The notes below the pieces were generated by a model. That model was not told where the DNA came from, did not search any database, and saw only the letters and a list, made by a program, of their open reading frames with translations. From contig SIJG01000090.1 of NCBI GenBank assembly GCA_023374025.1, positions 273,533 to 337,532 on the forward strand: 64,000 nucleotides of DNA. Reading direction: 5' to 3'. Source of the stretch: Heterodera schachtii (lineage: Eukaryota > Nematoda > Chromadorea > Rhabditida > Heteroderidae). Positions within the stretch are counted from its first letter, which is position 1. Every line of letters begins with the position of its first letter. The position numbers and the translations under genes are program-made. Positions 47,441 to 58,906 of the stretch are shown here, in pieces.

Positions 47441-48590
47441 CCAATTCAAAACATTTAAAGTGCCATTTTTCCGAAACATATTTTATTATTCGCCTAAATT
47501 CCATACCAATAATACTCACCAATCTGTCAATTTCATGCCGTCTTTTTGTGCATATTTTATGTACACATTTATGATTTTAAATGAGAAACAGAAACTGAAC
47601 AATGCACAAAATGTTAATGAAAAGCAAAGACCAACACTTTATTTTTGGCACAACAATAAATTCATTTGCATGTTTTTGCATTGTCTCAACATTCACTTAA
47701 TTGACTTTTCTCGTCGCATGCAAAAACGGCACAATTCGACAAACATTGGCCATAATTAATATTATCATTCAAATGCAAATGGGAATAAGGCTGCAGCAGA
47801 CAATAAATTGATGCCATTTTTGACACATTTGGTCAAAAATCATTGTCATTATAAGCAAAACCATTCATCAGTCACAAAACTTTTAAAAATTTCCACTCGA
47901 TTTTCTCTCCAAAAAATTATTCCAAAAATGTTTTTCACAAAATTTTCATCCTTTTTGCTTATTTCTCTGCTTGTCTGCGTTACTTTTTCCATTGTTCAAG
48001 TTTTTTTCATTATTTTTTTGGAAGGATAATTAATAAAAAGTTTGCGAAAATGGTCAAAATTTGATGACATTTGCTTAACAATTCTTTTTTGCAAAGTAAT
48101 TAAAGTAATTTTTAACAAAAAAAAAAAAAATTATATAAATAACGAACAAATATTGCAGTTTTTGGTATGTAAAAACTTAAAATTTTTAAATATTTATAGT
48201 AAAAAATTATTCATTTGAATGACAACTTAAAATAATTATTTCATCTAAATTTATAAATTTATGTTCTTCAGTAGAAAAAGCCTTCCAATTTATATTATAT
48301 TTCAATTTTTACATTATTAAATAAAAGTTGATTTATAAGAAATTAAATTATTTAAAAAACAAATAAATTAAAAGAAATATTTTTGTTTTCAAAATTACCT
48401 TTCTGAATTAGCATCAGAAAGTGTTGAAGGTGGCAATTAAATTGAGTAAAGCAGAGCAAGTGTCCTATAAATTGTAATAATTGTTAGCAATTTGAAATTT
48501 AATTTATCTTTCGCTACCAATTGGCGTTGTGCCAACTGCGGTGAGCCTCACACATGAGGCGAATCCAAACTGGAGCTGAACGTATTCAAA
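47441..48590. other. AT-rich intergenic; one weak secretory-like ORF
   Basis: Mostly AT-rich. At 47928-48029 a short plus frame starts MFFTKFSSFLLISLLVCVTF, which resembles a signal peptide, but it ends after 33 codons and no good donor continues it. I would not call it a gene without a transcript. Confidence 0.3.
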
Positions 48591-48591
48591 A

Positions 48592-48622
48592 TGTCACGTG
48601 CTGTCGTAATATGTACATCTGC
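48592..48622 (-). repeat. Inverted fragment of the retropepsin-unit 5' end
   Basis: About 31 bases match, in inverse orientation, the first bases of the duplicated unit at 39,703 and 55,026 (AGCAGATGTACATATTAC.ACAGCACGTGAC). It may mark a transposon end used in the duplication. Confidence 0.5.
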
Positions 48623-49679
48623 TATTATTTTTGAAAATTAAAATAAAAAAAATCACTTTGCAAAACGATGGTCTACTGAATGATGGCAAAGAGAGTTTTG
48701 CGGGATATTGCACTTAAATTTTGTTGCTTCTCATTCACCAAAATTTGAACCACTTAAAATCCAATTAAAAAGTTTTAAAAACTATTATTTAAATTTAATT
48801 TGTTAAGGAAATGGAAAAAACGGGAAACAAAAAAAACAGATGAAAGATTTAAATGTCATCGTATAACAATAATAATTTTTTAATTCTTTTGATTGTTTAT
48901 CCGTTTATCACTCACTAACTTAGCGATAACTTCAAAACCTTAACCCACAGAGCTTTCGAATAATTAAAGTAATAATTTTATGAAATTTGGCGGTAAAAAG
49001 CTTTTTTCACCGGCGTTTAAATTTAAATATTACTCATCAGAAAATTTTTTTTGGAATTTTTGGCCCGAAGAGCAAAAAAATCCAGCCCCTTGCAAATTTT
49101 TTTTCTGGCTTCGTGCCTTGGACTGAGAATGACCTCCTACCGTCATTTATTCCCCCCCCCCTCTCCCTCACTTTGCATATGTAATTAAAGCGTCAGATAT
49201 ATTTGATTGCTTTGGCCAAGTACAACCGGTGGAATGTTCCTTTTGCTGGTACACAAAAAGCGTAGAATTTTATTATTAATATTTTTGGTTAATGATCACG
49301 CATTAGGAAATTTACTACATCAAATCATTAAGATTGCGATTATAATTAGCATAAGAAATGTTAGCACAAAATTCTTGTAAATTAAGCCGAAATTAAAAAA
49401 TCTAAAACGACAATTTTGTAGAAAATTTTCTGCCGATTCAAATGATATATCATTCATGCAATTCGATTCCGTCTCCTTCGAGCATATTCTAGTTTTATGA
49501 GTTGATTAAGGCCAAAAACGAAAATTTCGAAGCTCGAAGGCGAAGTTTTCAAAAATAATTTTCCCTATAAAGTTTTTTGAGAATGGTAAAATAAAAGTAT
49601 TTATCCAAAATCATAATTATGACACAAAAAATTAATAGATGTACTATTTAATCGCTATAAAATATTTTTAGCTTATCAT
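48623..49679. other. AT-rich intergenic
   Basis: No supported gene. A run of ten C lies at 49152-49161. From about 49,330 the sequence is weakly similar to 39,220-39,370. Confidence 0.4.
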
Positions 49680-50005
49680 TAGGGTAGATTTTAGTGATGA
49701 AAAAATCAGATTTCGAAATAGTTAATGAAATAGTAAGTAAATGCCAAAATAAAGACAAAACAGTGACAAAAAGTCCTGAATATTGGATATTGAACATTAA
49801 AAATGGCGAAAAGAAAAAATAGAAAATGAAAGTAAAAAGTTCTTTATTTTAGCGACAGTGCGTTTGAATAAAATAATATTTCTATTTTTGAGATTTGGAT
49901 TTGCGGGATTAATCAAGCAAAATCTCACAACTTCATAAAAATCTCGTACATTACAAGTTGACCATCGATGTTCGAAAATAATTGGAAAACGCTTGTCCAA
50001 TAGTT
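49680..50005. repeat. Second copy of the 39.4-kb dispersed repeat
   Basis: In the same orientation as 39,376-39,682. It begins with TAGGGTAGATTTTAGTGATG, which resembles the right-end inverse of the hAT-like MITE at 34,696-35,072, so the repeat may itself be a truncated transposon. Confidence 0.7.
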
Positions 50006-50990
50006 AATTGCATTTGACCAGAAAAACTACCGACAACATCGGAAAACAGCTTGACACTATCATTTATTTTGATTATTGTTCAGATTGGAAAGATTCATAA
50101 TTTGTTGGAGAAATTTTGAAATAATTATTAATTATTCAAATAATTGAGACGTTTATGTCATTTAAAATGTAAATTTTTTTTTATTTGAAACCGATTTTAA
50201 GCAAATAGCCGCCAAAGTCACGAAAAATTTATTGTGAATTCATTTCCGCTCACAAATTAGAAAACCAAAGAAGCAGCAAAAAGCGCAAATATTTATTAAA
50301 TAATATGGAAAAAAAAATCATTTTAGGTGCATTTCATAAGAATTGCAAATTTCAAAAAATATTTTTTAAATTTATTGCAAGAATTTTTACTTTTTTATCA
50401 TTTGTTTGCCAACGTAATTAATAAATACTGTAAAGCTTCATAACATAACATTTTATTTTTTATAAATTTTCAGTTCATAAATTTGAGAATGAGTTGAATG
50501 AATAAAATACTTTATTTTAAAAAAATTAAGAAATGGAAATAATTAATTTCAAAAAATCCACTAATAATTTATTATTATTATTAAATTTTTTGGGGCCCAG
50601 CGGTGCAGAAAGGCCCAGCCGAGGATAAATTTAAAAATTTTGAATATTTTTAAGATTTTAAATTTCAAAAAATCAACATAATCATAAATTTTCTAAAATC
50701 AGCAAATCAGCTGCCTTCATCCCTTAAATTCAGCAAAATGATCATAAAAAATTTTCATTGAAACAGTATTGAAGCAATTTACATACTGTAGGATGAACCC
50801 ACTTAAATTGTACGGTAATTATATTTTTGGAGGGAGGAGGTGGGCGAAAAAAGCTAATGTACAGAAAACCATAAAATCTTGAATTTTAATAGCGGCAAAA
50901 AAATAAAAATGATAAACAAAAAAAGAATTTAATTGCCTTTTCGCTTTTATTAATTCAAATTGTGAAAATCTTCATCACTTTTTATCACTA
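50006..50990. other. AT-rich intergenic with one degenerate hairpin
   Basis: No gene seen. At 50591-50626 GGGGCCCAGCGGTGCAGAAA, followed by GGCCCAGCCGAG, is a degraded version of the CCGGCGGTGCC hairpin found inside the elements at 4.4 and 63.0 kb. Confidence 0.4.
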
Positions 50991-51383
50991 TCACAGCATT
51001 TTGTCCATGTTTCGTCCATCTTTTTTGGGTTTCTCGTCTCTTCTGGCACCGATCAGTCTGTGCTTGGGAGTTGCCTCATCATGGAATACGGTACTGTTGG
51101 CAATTTTTGGGATAAATTTTGAAAATTATGAGAATTTTACTGAATTTTCTTAAATCAATGACTAAAAATCACACAAAACACTAGGCTTATTAGGTACTTA
51201 AAATGAATAAATATTATTAAAAAACAGTTTATAAACTAACTTTGGGTCGCATATCTGCATTTCAGCCCATTCCCTGATCATCTCTTCCGCCGAGTCCATT
51301 TTTGCGTCAGGGCCATCGCTGCGTCCACAGTCAAACGCGCTGATGAAAGCTGCGAACAGACTAAATATGGTCAAAAAAATCAT
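50991..51383 (-). CDS. Small predicted secreted protein (81 aa, two exons)
   Basis: Exon 1 runs 51383-51241 and exon 2 51093-50991, with donor GTTAGT, acceptor CAACAG and phase 2 on both sides. The N-terminus MIFLTIFSLFAAFISA is a textbook signal peptide, followed by FDCGRSDG, so cleavage probably falls before or near FDC. The mature part is about 64 residues: acidic first (DAKMDSAEEMIREWAEMQI), then strongly basic (PKHRLIGARRDEKPKKDGR), with only two cysteines. No domain is recognised. The size, signal peptide and lack of homology to a named family fit a secreted nematode peptide; in a plant parasite that includes possible effectors, but nothing here shows expression in gland cells. Confidence 0.65.
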
Positions 51384-51780
51384 TATTTGACCCCATTTAA
51401 AATGATTAAAATTTGCTCTTTTCCATTTTTATGTTTGGGCCATTTTAAACCGCTTAAATCATTGCTTTTGATTTCCATTTTCAAGGGTTAATTTGTGTGA
51501 GTTGCCTCAATTAACATTACCAAAGTGCGAGCCAAAAGTTCATGTTGAAAATTGTGAAAGGCAGGATTAGTTTGAAGAGTGGTGGGATTTGTGATCAGAA
51601 AGGGTGGAAAAATGAATTCCTAAAATTGAGCAATAAAACTAATGAAATTTAGTGAGTACCTTCCAAGCAAATGAGTGCTTTATTGGCCCTTTCCCTTGGC
51701 CATATCTTTGCTTAAATACAACAAATGTGCCCCCTTTTGCCTTTGTCATTGTTTTTATATTTATTTTTACTGTAATCTTT
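51384..51780. promoter_or_regulatory. Upstream region of the small secreted-protein gene
   Basis: This is the sequence 5' of the ATG at 51383 on the minus strand. I see no clear TATA box or recognised promoter motif. No other gene is evident. Confidence 0.25.
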
Positions 51781-52140
51781 CCTCATTAAACGCCAACAAT
51801 TCCACGCAAATGCTTAATGTTCTTATAGCAGTAAAAAATTGCTGGCCAATAAATGTAGTACACAATAGGAATTTGCTGAGTGAAGTTGGCCAAAATTTTG
51901 GTGAAGAAAGAGATTCTTGTCTACAATTTTCCTCATCACAATACAGTCAACAATCCCACGCAAAAATTACATTTACTTTTAAATAAAAAATTGCTGGCCC
52001 AACAAATGCAGTAATAGAAAAAAAAACTCAAAATCAAAAAGCGGCCGGGCGAGTGTTAGCTGAAGAAAAATTTGCTGTAATTTTGCTTAATTTGTCACAA
52101 AAATTTTCTGTAATTTTTGCTTAACTCTTTTTGTCACGAG
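51781..52140. repeat. Diverged tandem duplication (~160 bp)
   Basis: TTTCCTCATTAAACGCCAAC, CAATTCCACGCAAA and AAAAAATTGCTGGCC recur as TTTCCTCATCACAATACAG, CAATCCCACGCAAA and AAAAAATTGCTGGCCC, followed by a partial third unit with TTTTGCTTAA and TTTGTCAC. Non-coding. Confidence 0.55.
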
Positions 52141-53484
52141 AGCTGACAAATGTTCAATCAAATGAGCACTTTAATTTTTTTTTGCGTCAATTTTAATATT
52201 TTCTATAATAACCGAAAAAAATTTATATGTAAAAAATCAAAAAAAAATTTCCGAAAATTTCCAACTTTTTTTCAAAATTTCAGAAAAAGCTGATCGGATT
52301 CCGATACCCAAAATTTTTCCCCGATTCATAGGGATGGCCCCGCTTTTCGCCGCTTTTTCCCCGCTTTACCACAATAAATCATTCATTCATTCCTTCCTTT
52401 TCAATTTCATTCATCGCAAATGGCTCTCTCACCCCTCTCCCACTTTTTTGCGAATTTCCCAGCTTTTCGTAGTCCTAAAATATTTTCGCACCACTAAAAT
52501 CCGTTTAATTTTATCCCTTTCCATTCATTCCGACCTTTGCTTTCTTTTTCATCAATTTTATTGTCAAACAATAAAATAAATTGGTATAAAATAAAATAAG
52601 AAATATTGTTTGTTTGTTTGTTTATTTTTCGTCCAATCGCTTGACTAATTAATTATTTATTATTTCCATTCATTATTATCTTCATTTGTCATCCCATTTC
52701 CCACCCCTTAAACTGGCTAATTAATGAATGAATGGCGCTTGTATCTCTTTGTTTTTCATCAGTGATGTGATCACCCCTCCTCCCCCCCACTGCCCTTCCT
52801 AATTTTGTCGATGCTTTTCCTTTGTCAATGCTCAATGATGGCTTGCTTCACCATGCTTCTCCCTCTGGCTTTTCATCATTCTTCTCGCCGTCCATCAAAT
52901 CCATCTCGAACTTTAATGCGATTTGTTAACAGACTTTATTCAAAAAATTTCAATTATTATTTACATTATAATTTTTACCATTTCCATTTTACCTTATCAG
53001 TTAAATAATTATTCCTATTTATTTTATTTTAATATATTTTATCTTCCATATCCAATTTTATTTTGAACCATATCTATTTTCAAATTATTTTTTATTCTAA
53101 TTTTAATTTTTAAATTTTTCTTTCAATATTTTATTTACCAATTTTATTTTTTCTCATTTACATTTTTCATATTTAATTTTTCAGTTGTTTCGGTCATATA
53201 TTTTTTTTTCTTAGAATAGCAAATATATTGTATGTGTTCAGACTTGCAAAAAATAGCTTGTATTCATATATGTTTCTGAGCAATTTTTCTTTCTCCACTG
53301 GCTAAAATTTTGTACCAAAATTTATTGCAAATTTTGTGGATTACACACTTCAAGTATGGTGAGAATGGCTTTAAATGATTTATTTAAACTTTTTTGTTTA
53401 AAAATTTTTTTGGACTATTAAAATTTACTAACCGGCATTTTTTACAAAATTCCCAAGAAATTACCTTACCAATTCCCGATTTTC
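52141..53484. other. Pyrimidine-rich, AT-rich intergenic
   Basis: The open plus frames (52334-52579 and 52805-53008) are Ser/Phe/His/Leu-rich products of T- and C-rich sequence. TAGGGATGGCCCCGC at 52330 has the look of a hAT terminus, but no partner was found. Confidence 0.4.
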
Positions 53485-53694
53485 TCACCCCAAAGGTCGA
53501 TGAGGAACCCTACTTATATAATCAGTGTCCAATTTGTATTCATCAATTCTTGCACATTTCTTAATTCCACTTTTTTTCCTGACAAATTCACAAAATATTC
53601 GCCCATCCAACAGCTGACTGATCGATGTGATCAGCAGCAACAGCACAGCACAATTACCCCCGTAGGAACAGTGATTTTCTGCCTGTCCCCCCAT
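53485..53694 (-). CDS. Hypothetical 69-aa ORF with a hydrophobic segment
   Basis: The minus-strand frame starts MGGQAENHCSYGG, has a hydrophobic stretch (CAVLLLLITSISQLL) at about residues 15-29 and then a charged tail with two more cysteines (RIFCEFVRKKSGIKKCARID). The GC is above the flanks. It could be a small membrane or secreted protein or one exon. The opposite strand is open too, so confidence is low. Confidence 0.35.
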   Translation of the reverse strand: MGGQAENHCSYGGNCAVLLLLITSISQLLDGRIFCEFVRKKSGIKKCARIDEYKLDTDYISRVPHRPLG

Positions 53695-54018
53695 TTATTC
53701 ACTTTTCTTCCGCCGATTGAGACGACCAAAACAAGACGAATAATTTGTTGTTGAACAAATGAGAAACAATTTGTTGTTGCTGCGTGTGAAAAAGGAAGGC
53801 TTTTCCGGCTAATTTATAGTGATTTTATGAAAAAAATTAATTAGCAAAATGGCAAAAATATATTTTTTTAAATTAATTTTAAAAAAGACTTTTGTACGAG
53901 AAAATTAAATAAACTTTTTTTTTAAATTTTTTTTTATTAGTTCTTACAATAATTTGCTACTTAAAATCTGCTAAATATTAATTTAGGGTAAAAATTCATA
54001 GGCAAAAAAAAATTTTTT

Positions 54019-54528
54019 TTATATTGTTGTAAGGCTTTGGATTTTTAAGACTTTCCCTTTTCCGTACTGATTGTTTTTGTAATAAATTTGGGAAATATCG
54101 GTCATTCCGACTGATCCTCGCCTTCGTAAATTTGCGCTATCTGTAAAAAACCCGTAATCAATTCTCCCCCCCCCCCGAATACATTTATTTGCTGCTCGCT
54201 CTGCTTGCTGATGATGCGCTCGCTGCATGTGCATGTGCACGATCGCACATTCTTTCATGAGAAAACGCCGCTACTGCTCCCCCCCCCCCCCCCTCTCCTC
54301 ATATCTCTTTACTTTTTTTTTGTTTTTTTGCGAGATTTGGATACTTTCTTTCCAATACACATTGTCCTCTGCTTAAAAAAGATTAATATAATATTTTGTT
54401 TCTTTTTTTACTTTGAAAATTGGAACAATGAACGACGAAAGTCACCCGCTTTTCTCCTCCCTCTCAATTGAATCCTCTTTTGTGGCTCTTTGAGCCCTCC
54501 GAACTGTTCTCTTGACAACTACAGCCAT
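54019..54528 (-). CDS. Possible small minus-strand gene, two exons seen
   Basis: An ATG at 54528 opens MAVVVKRTVRRAQRATKEDS and reaches a GT donor (GTGACT) at about 54445. Downstream, acceptor TTTTTTACAG at about 54143 starts a frame with SANLRRRGSVGMTDISQIYY and ends in TAA at 54019. The phases of these two pieces do not match directly, so another exon is needed, or the second is part of the continuous ORF 54258-54019. A 15-C run and an 11-C run lie between them. No family recognised. Confidence 0.3.
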
Positions 54529-55003
54529 TGTGGCAAAAACACAGTTTGAGTGTGGATGAGTGCCCTCCTTATTTTGAAGGTTATAAAAACTTCGTCCGTT
54601 TACCCTTCCCAAATTGTCTCTGGCACCCCAAACCCTTTTTCCATTCGCTTCGACAAATTGTCACTTTTTCCCTTTGAATTTATTTTAAATTAATTTTTTT
54701 AAATTTTAGGGATAAAAAATATTTTGCTGAAACATTGAGGCCCATTTAACTTCCGATTCCTTCCGGTGCGGATGCGTAGGACGCGGCCCCCCCCCCCCGA
54801 ATACATTCATTCATTCATTTCTTTATCCATCTGCTGCTTGCTCTGCTTGCTGATGTCAAATTTAAATTACATTTTAAAACTCTTTTTTGGTGGTTCATTG
54901 CAAAATTTGAGTGCAATGTCCCTCAAAACTCTCTTTGCTATCATTCAGGCCATCGTTTTGCACAATGATTTTTTAATTTTAATTTTCAAAAATATTTCTA
55001 TTT
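54529..55003. other. Intergenic with C-run
   Basis: No supported gene. CCCCCCGAATACATT followed by GCTTGCTCTGCTTGCTGATG at 54787-54855 repeats a similar block at 54166-54220. Confidence 0.4.
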
Positions 55004-56838
55004 TATTTAATTTTTTAAATTCGTTGAAGCAGATGTACATATTACAACAGCACGTGACATTAAGTAAAAATTTATTTAATTATGAACATTTTTTTAATAA
55101 ATTCTCTTTATGTTAATAAATATTTAGAAAATATAATGTACTTTTCAAACAGTGTTGTAAAAGATTATTATTTTTTGCAAGAATTAAAAACTCGGAGGTA
55201 GGCAAATTATGGGTCATAAGGAGTCGAACAACAATGGCACAAAAAATGACGGCGTTCTCATCGCGGCAAAATGGCGGCGGGCGGGCGACCCATACCAATG
55301 CCAACAATGTCAGTTTTCAGATCCAAATACAATCATGGGAATTTTCTTTTTTCTTTGCCTTCATTATCATTATCATTTGTAGAGATTAATAAAAATGAAA
55401 TGGGATTAATTTTTTGCCTTTATAAGACGTGCCATTTTTTGAATTTGCTTTCTTTCCCATTAATTCTGCTTAAGGGCTAGGGAAAAATCAAAAAATCTCA
55501 CAAAAAAAATTTATTTCTTCAAAAAATGCTCAATAATTAAAAAAAATTTGAAATGCCCAATTTTGACTACCTTAGAGACTTATCATTCAAAGGGTAATTA
55601 GGTAGAGAATTTTGCTTTTTTCGATAGGCTTAAATTAAAAAAAAAAAAAATTTCCCAGCACCGCATGAATTTTTTTTCTTAATTTCTCTGATTTTCAACC
55701 TCGTGCTGTCCAGTCGCGGGGTGGGGCCCCCTACCGTATCAATTACCACACTGTATACATTTGCTTTGTAACACAGTATTTAGCCCGAAAAACTTAAAAA
55801 AAAGTCTCAAACACAATGGCTCACTTGCTGTACATTCGAATGAATGCCAACGACTATCCGGGGGTCGCTTTTATCCGATCCGGTGGGTGATTTTTTAATT
55901 GCTGAAGAAGTGTGGCAGGGTCAAAATTTAAAAAAATGGCATTCTGTAACGTTTGGTTATACTGTCGAACTGATTACTGTATGTTCGTTGTTTTTATTTT
56001 CCACGTTTTTACAGGATGTGACATCTCATTCATTTCTGAGTCGTTCGCGCGGAAGGCCAACCTTTTGGACAAAATTGACCGCTCCGATTGTCAGACAATA
56101 TTCGTGCCTGCTTTTGGAGGTGGCAAATTGCTTGGCTGGTGAGTGGTGCCAAAAATTTACACAATGCCAAATTGACACTTTTATTGCATTTTTTTTTTGT
56201 TGGTTATCATGGCCCGGCGTCAATGAATCAGAATTTCGTTGTTTTGAAATTTAACGGAATTTTTTTTTTTTGTTTTTTTTATTTTTTTTTCAAATATTTT
56301 AAAAAATGAATTCCGTACTGCAATATATATTTGAAAAATAATATATCACAGACGCATTTTCAGGGGGCCAAAAAAATTTTCACAGAATTATCAAATTATG
56401 CCGAGCTTGGCAAAAAAAAAATATTTTGAAGGACGTGGTTAAAAAAACTGGATAATTTACATTATAATTTAACATTGAAAAAATTAAAACAAAGATTTAT
56501 TTTTGTGTTTTGCAGGGTCGACGATGTTCAAATTCGAATTGATGAGCTAAATCAGCATTTTATGTACCGTTTGGGAGTGATGCCGGACAAGCATTTGCCA
56601 ATGTGAGTTTGGCGCATTGTCTTTTTTTTTATTAAATTCAATTCAATTAATAAGGTATTTTTAATTTAAACATTTTTTTAAATTTTAAGGTATTGCCAGA
56701 AGAAGTTCGACATGCTGTATGTTTGTAGTTTAAAACTATGAATTTTTTTCCCAGTTTTATATGTAGGAAATTGAACAATTTGTAAATTCAAGTCCCCAAA
56801 AATTTTCGTTTTTAAATTTTCCAAAATTATTTGCATAA
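55004..56838. repeat. Segmental duplication unit containing retropepsin copy 2
   Basis: Counterpart of 39,683-41,616. The gene continues past the duplicated part to its last exon at 57,103, so this copy appears to be the parental arrangement. Confidence 0.85.
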
Positions 56839-57235
56839 TTGGAAAAATATTTTTTTTGTTACAAATTTTATAAAATTAATATATATTTTTAAATATACCC
56901 TTTTCTTAAACTTTTTTTCCTTTTTAAAATTTTCCAAAAATTATTGGCTTAATTGGTAAATACCTTTTTTTAAATTTCATTCTTATGGGTCAGACGCAAA
57001 AATGGCGGCGCCGAAACGGCACTGACGACCCAATTTTAAGCCAAATTTCTCAAAAAAAATTTAAAAAAAAAATTTAAATTACGCCACAATTTTTAAACAC
57101 AGCCTTGGAACCGATTTGCTGTTTGCCCTTAAATTGAACGTCGATTATGGCGAACGAGGAATCACGCGCCGGGGCAAAATTGCCAAATTTTTGACCGAAG
57201 AAGAAATTCGGCGCGAAATGGAGGACACCTACTGA
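55816..57235 (+). CDS. Ddi1-like retropepsin-domain protein lacking the catalytic Asp (136 aa)
   Basis: Four exons (55816-55882, 56015-56138, 56516-56602, 57103-57235) with matching phases 1, 2, 2. The protein follows the retropepsin domain of Ddi1, a ubiquitin-linked aspartic protease: LLYIRMNANDYPGVAF corresponds to its first strands, SFISESFARKANLLDKI to the segment after the active site, GGGKLLGWVDDVQIRI to the second half, HLPILGTDLLFALKLNVDY to the LLG-DML segment and FLTEEEI to the FLPEGEL end. In active enzymes the catalytic motif is DSG or DTG. Here it reads RSG (codon CGA), so the acid is absent in both copies. No UBL or other Ddi1 domain is attached in this model; an upstream ATG frame at 55208 (GVLIAAKWRRAGDPYQCQQC) could add a 5' exon. 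I infer a catalytically dead retropepsin fold, possibly a dimer partner or scaffold. Confidence 0.7.
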
Positions 57236-58030
57236 AGAAACGAAAGAATGGATGGATGAACAAAAGTGATCGGTCGGAGTGTGTGATCAGAGAAACAGAA
57301 ATCAAACAAATAAACACATTTGGCGCCAATTTGGGGAATATTTGTTTTTATTTTTTTTGAAAATATTAAAAAATTTTCTACAAATTTGCCGGTGTGTCTG
57401 GCAGTTCATCATACAATGGGCAAAGCAGTTTGTACAATTTGTTTTATTTTGAATCAAAACTTAGAATTTTTTGACCCAGAATCAGTTTTTTTTTCTAAAA
57501 AAAACGAAAATATTTTTGCTAATTTTTACGTCTTTCAAATTTTTAGAAAATTTTTTGTATTTTTTGAGAAAACAAAACTTGGTTTAATTGAAAATTTGAA
57601 TTTTTGTAAGAACACCATGCCATTGTACGAAGTGCCATTAAGCCCTTAGCCTGTATTTCGATGCTTAAATAAAAATTCGATAATCGCAATCCGATTGAGA
57701 TTTAATTGGGTGAGAGTTGAGAAAACATGCGAGACTCAAAAAGGAAAACTCAAAAAGTCAAGCAAAAATTTTAATTTTTAAATTGCAAATCGACAATTTG
57801 CGAAAAAGTTGAAATTTTAAAGTTTTTGTAAGGCTAATAAAGCTTGTGGAGAGATTACGGATGGTACCAAGAGATTATTACTGAGCACAAAATATGAACT
57901 CAAATTTTGTGAAATCTAAAGCATTGCACACTAAAAATTTGGTAAAATTGAAAAATACTACCAATTTTGATTTTGCATATAAATTATATACCATTCGTTT
58001 CGTCTCGATGAGAGAAATCGAATGGTGCAA
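57236..58030. other. Intergenic, one GC-richer patch
   Basis: The open plus frame 57320-57649 is Phe-rich and not convincing. A patch at 57385-57450 read on the minus strand is cysteine-rich (NCTNCFAHCMMNCQTH), but it lacks a start, acceptor or donor and may be chance. Confidence 0.35.
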
Positions 58031-58034
58031 TTTT

Positions 58035-58354
58035 TAGGCGTCGGCAACCAATCCCTGAAGGGTTACAGACTCGGGACTGAAACGCGCGGACTTCTTCCGT
58101 AGCACGTAGTCTCGCCCCACCCACCTACTGGCCGCCGTAGTCGAGTGTGCGGTGTTTTGGCAAAAATTCACTCACCAATTTAACAAAACCGATTATTTCA
58201 AAGGCATAAAAATTATGATTAAACATGATTTGCTATTTATTTAAGAAAATTATCCCTTTTCTTGAGATTTTTGACATTGGACGATTCAGTCCCAAAGCCA
58301 TTTTGCCACTTCAGTCCCGGGTCTGTCTTTTCAGGGATTGGTTGCCGACACTTA
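58035..58354. mobile_element. MITE with ~40-bp TIRs
   Basis: GTCGGCAACCAATCCCTGAA, then CGGGACTGAA, at 58041-58083 is inverted at 58311-58349 (TTCAGTCCCGGG, then TTCAGGGATTGGTTGCCGAC). The interior contains no transposase. No clear target duplication was seen at the likely ends, so the superfamily is open. Confidence 0.65.
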
Positions 58355-58906
58355 AAAACAGCCGCAAATCGAAAATGATCACCAATATTGCCAAAACCAA
58401 ATTAATCGGAATTTGATTAATGAAATGCCTAGGGGGATTTCGAACAGTTACCAAATGGATAAATGAAACTTTGTTATATTTTGTTAAACTTTTTTCTGTA
58501 TTTTTTATTTGTTAAACTTTTCTTTATTTTTTAATAAATTTTTGAGTATTTCTTCAACTGAGACGCAGTTGGCTCTTTTAACACTAAGACGCTGTGGCCA
58601 GACGAAGTTGGCCCGTTTCGTGAGGAGATTATTATTTTTAATTTTTATTTATTCTTTTGATTCATTCATTCAATTATTAGGTCACAATTTTGCCGAAATG
58701 AATTGGGAAATTCAAATATAAATTATTTCTATGGGTCATCATTTTGCTGCAATTTATTCTTAATTGACCCTAAAAAATATGTAAGCAAAATCAACAGAAG
58801 AATGAATGCTCATTTATTTATTCAATCCCTTTTTAACAAAATAATAATAATCTATAAAAAAAACTGAAAATGATTTAAGGAATTTGCATTTTTCTTAACT
58901 TATAAA

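Noticed and set aside
57385..57450. Cysteine-rich minus-strand peptide, metallothionein-like at first sight
   Set aside because: About 15 codons only, no start, splice sites or conserved spacing; probably chance.
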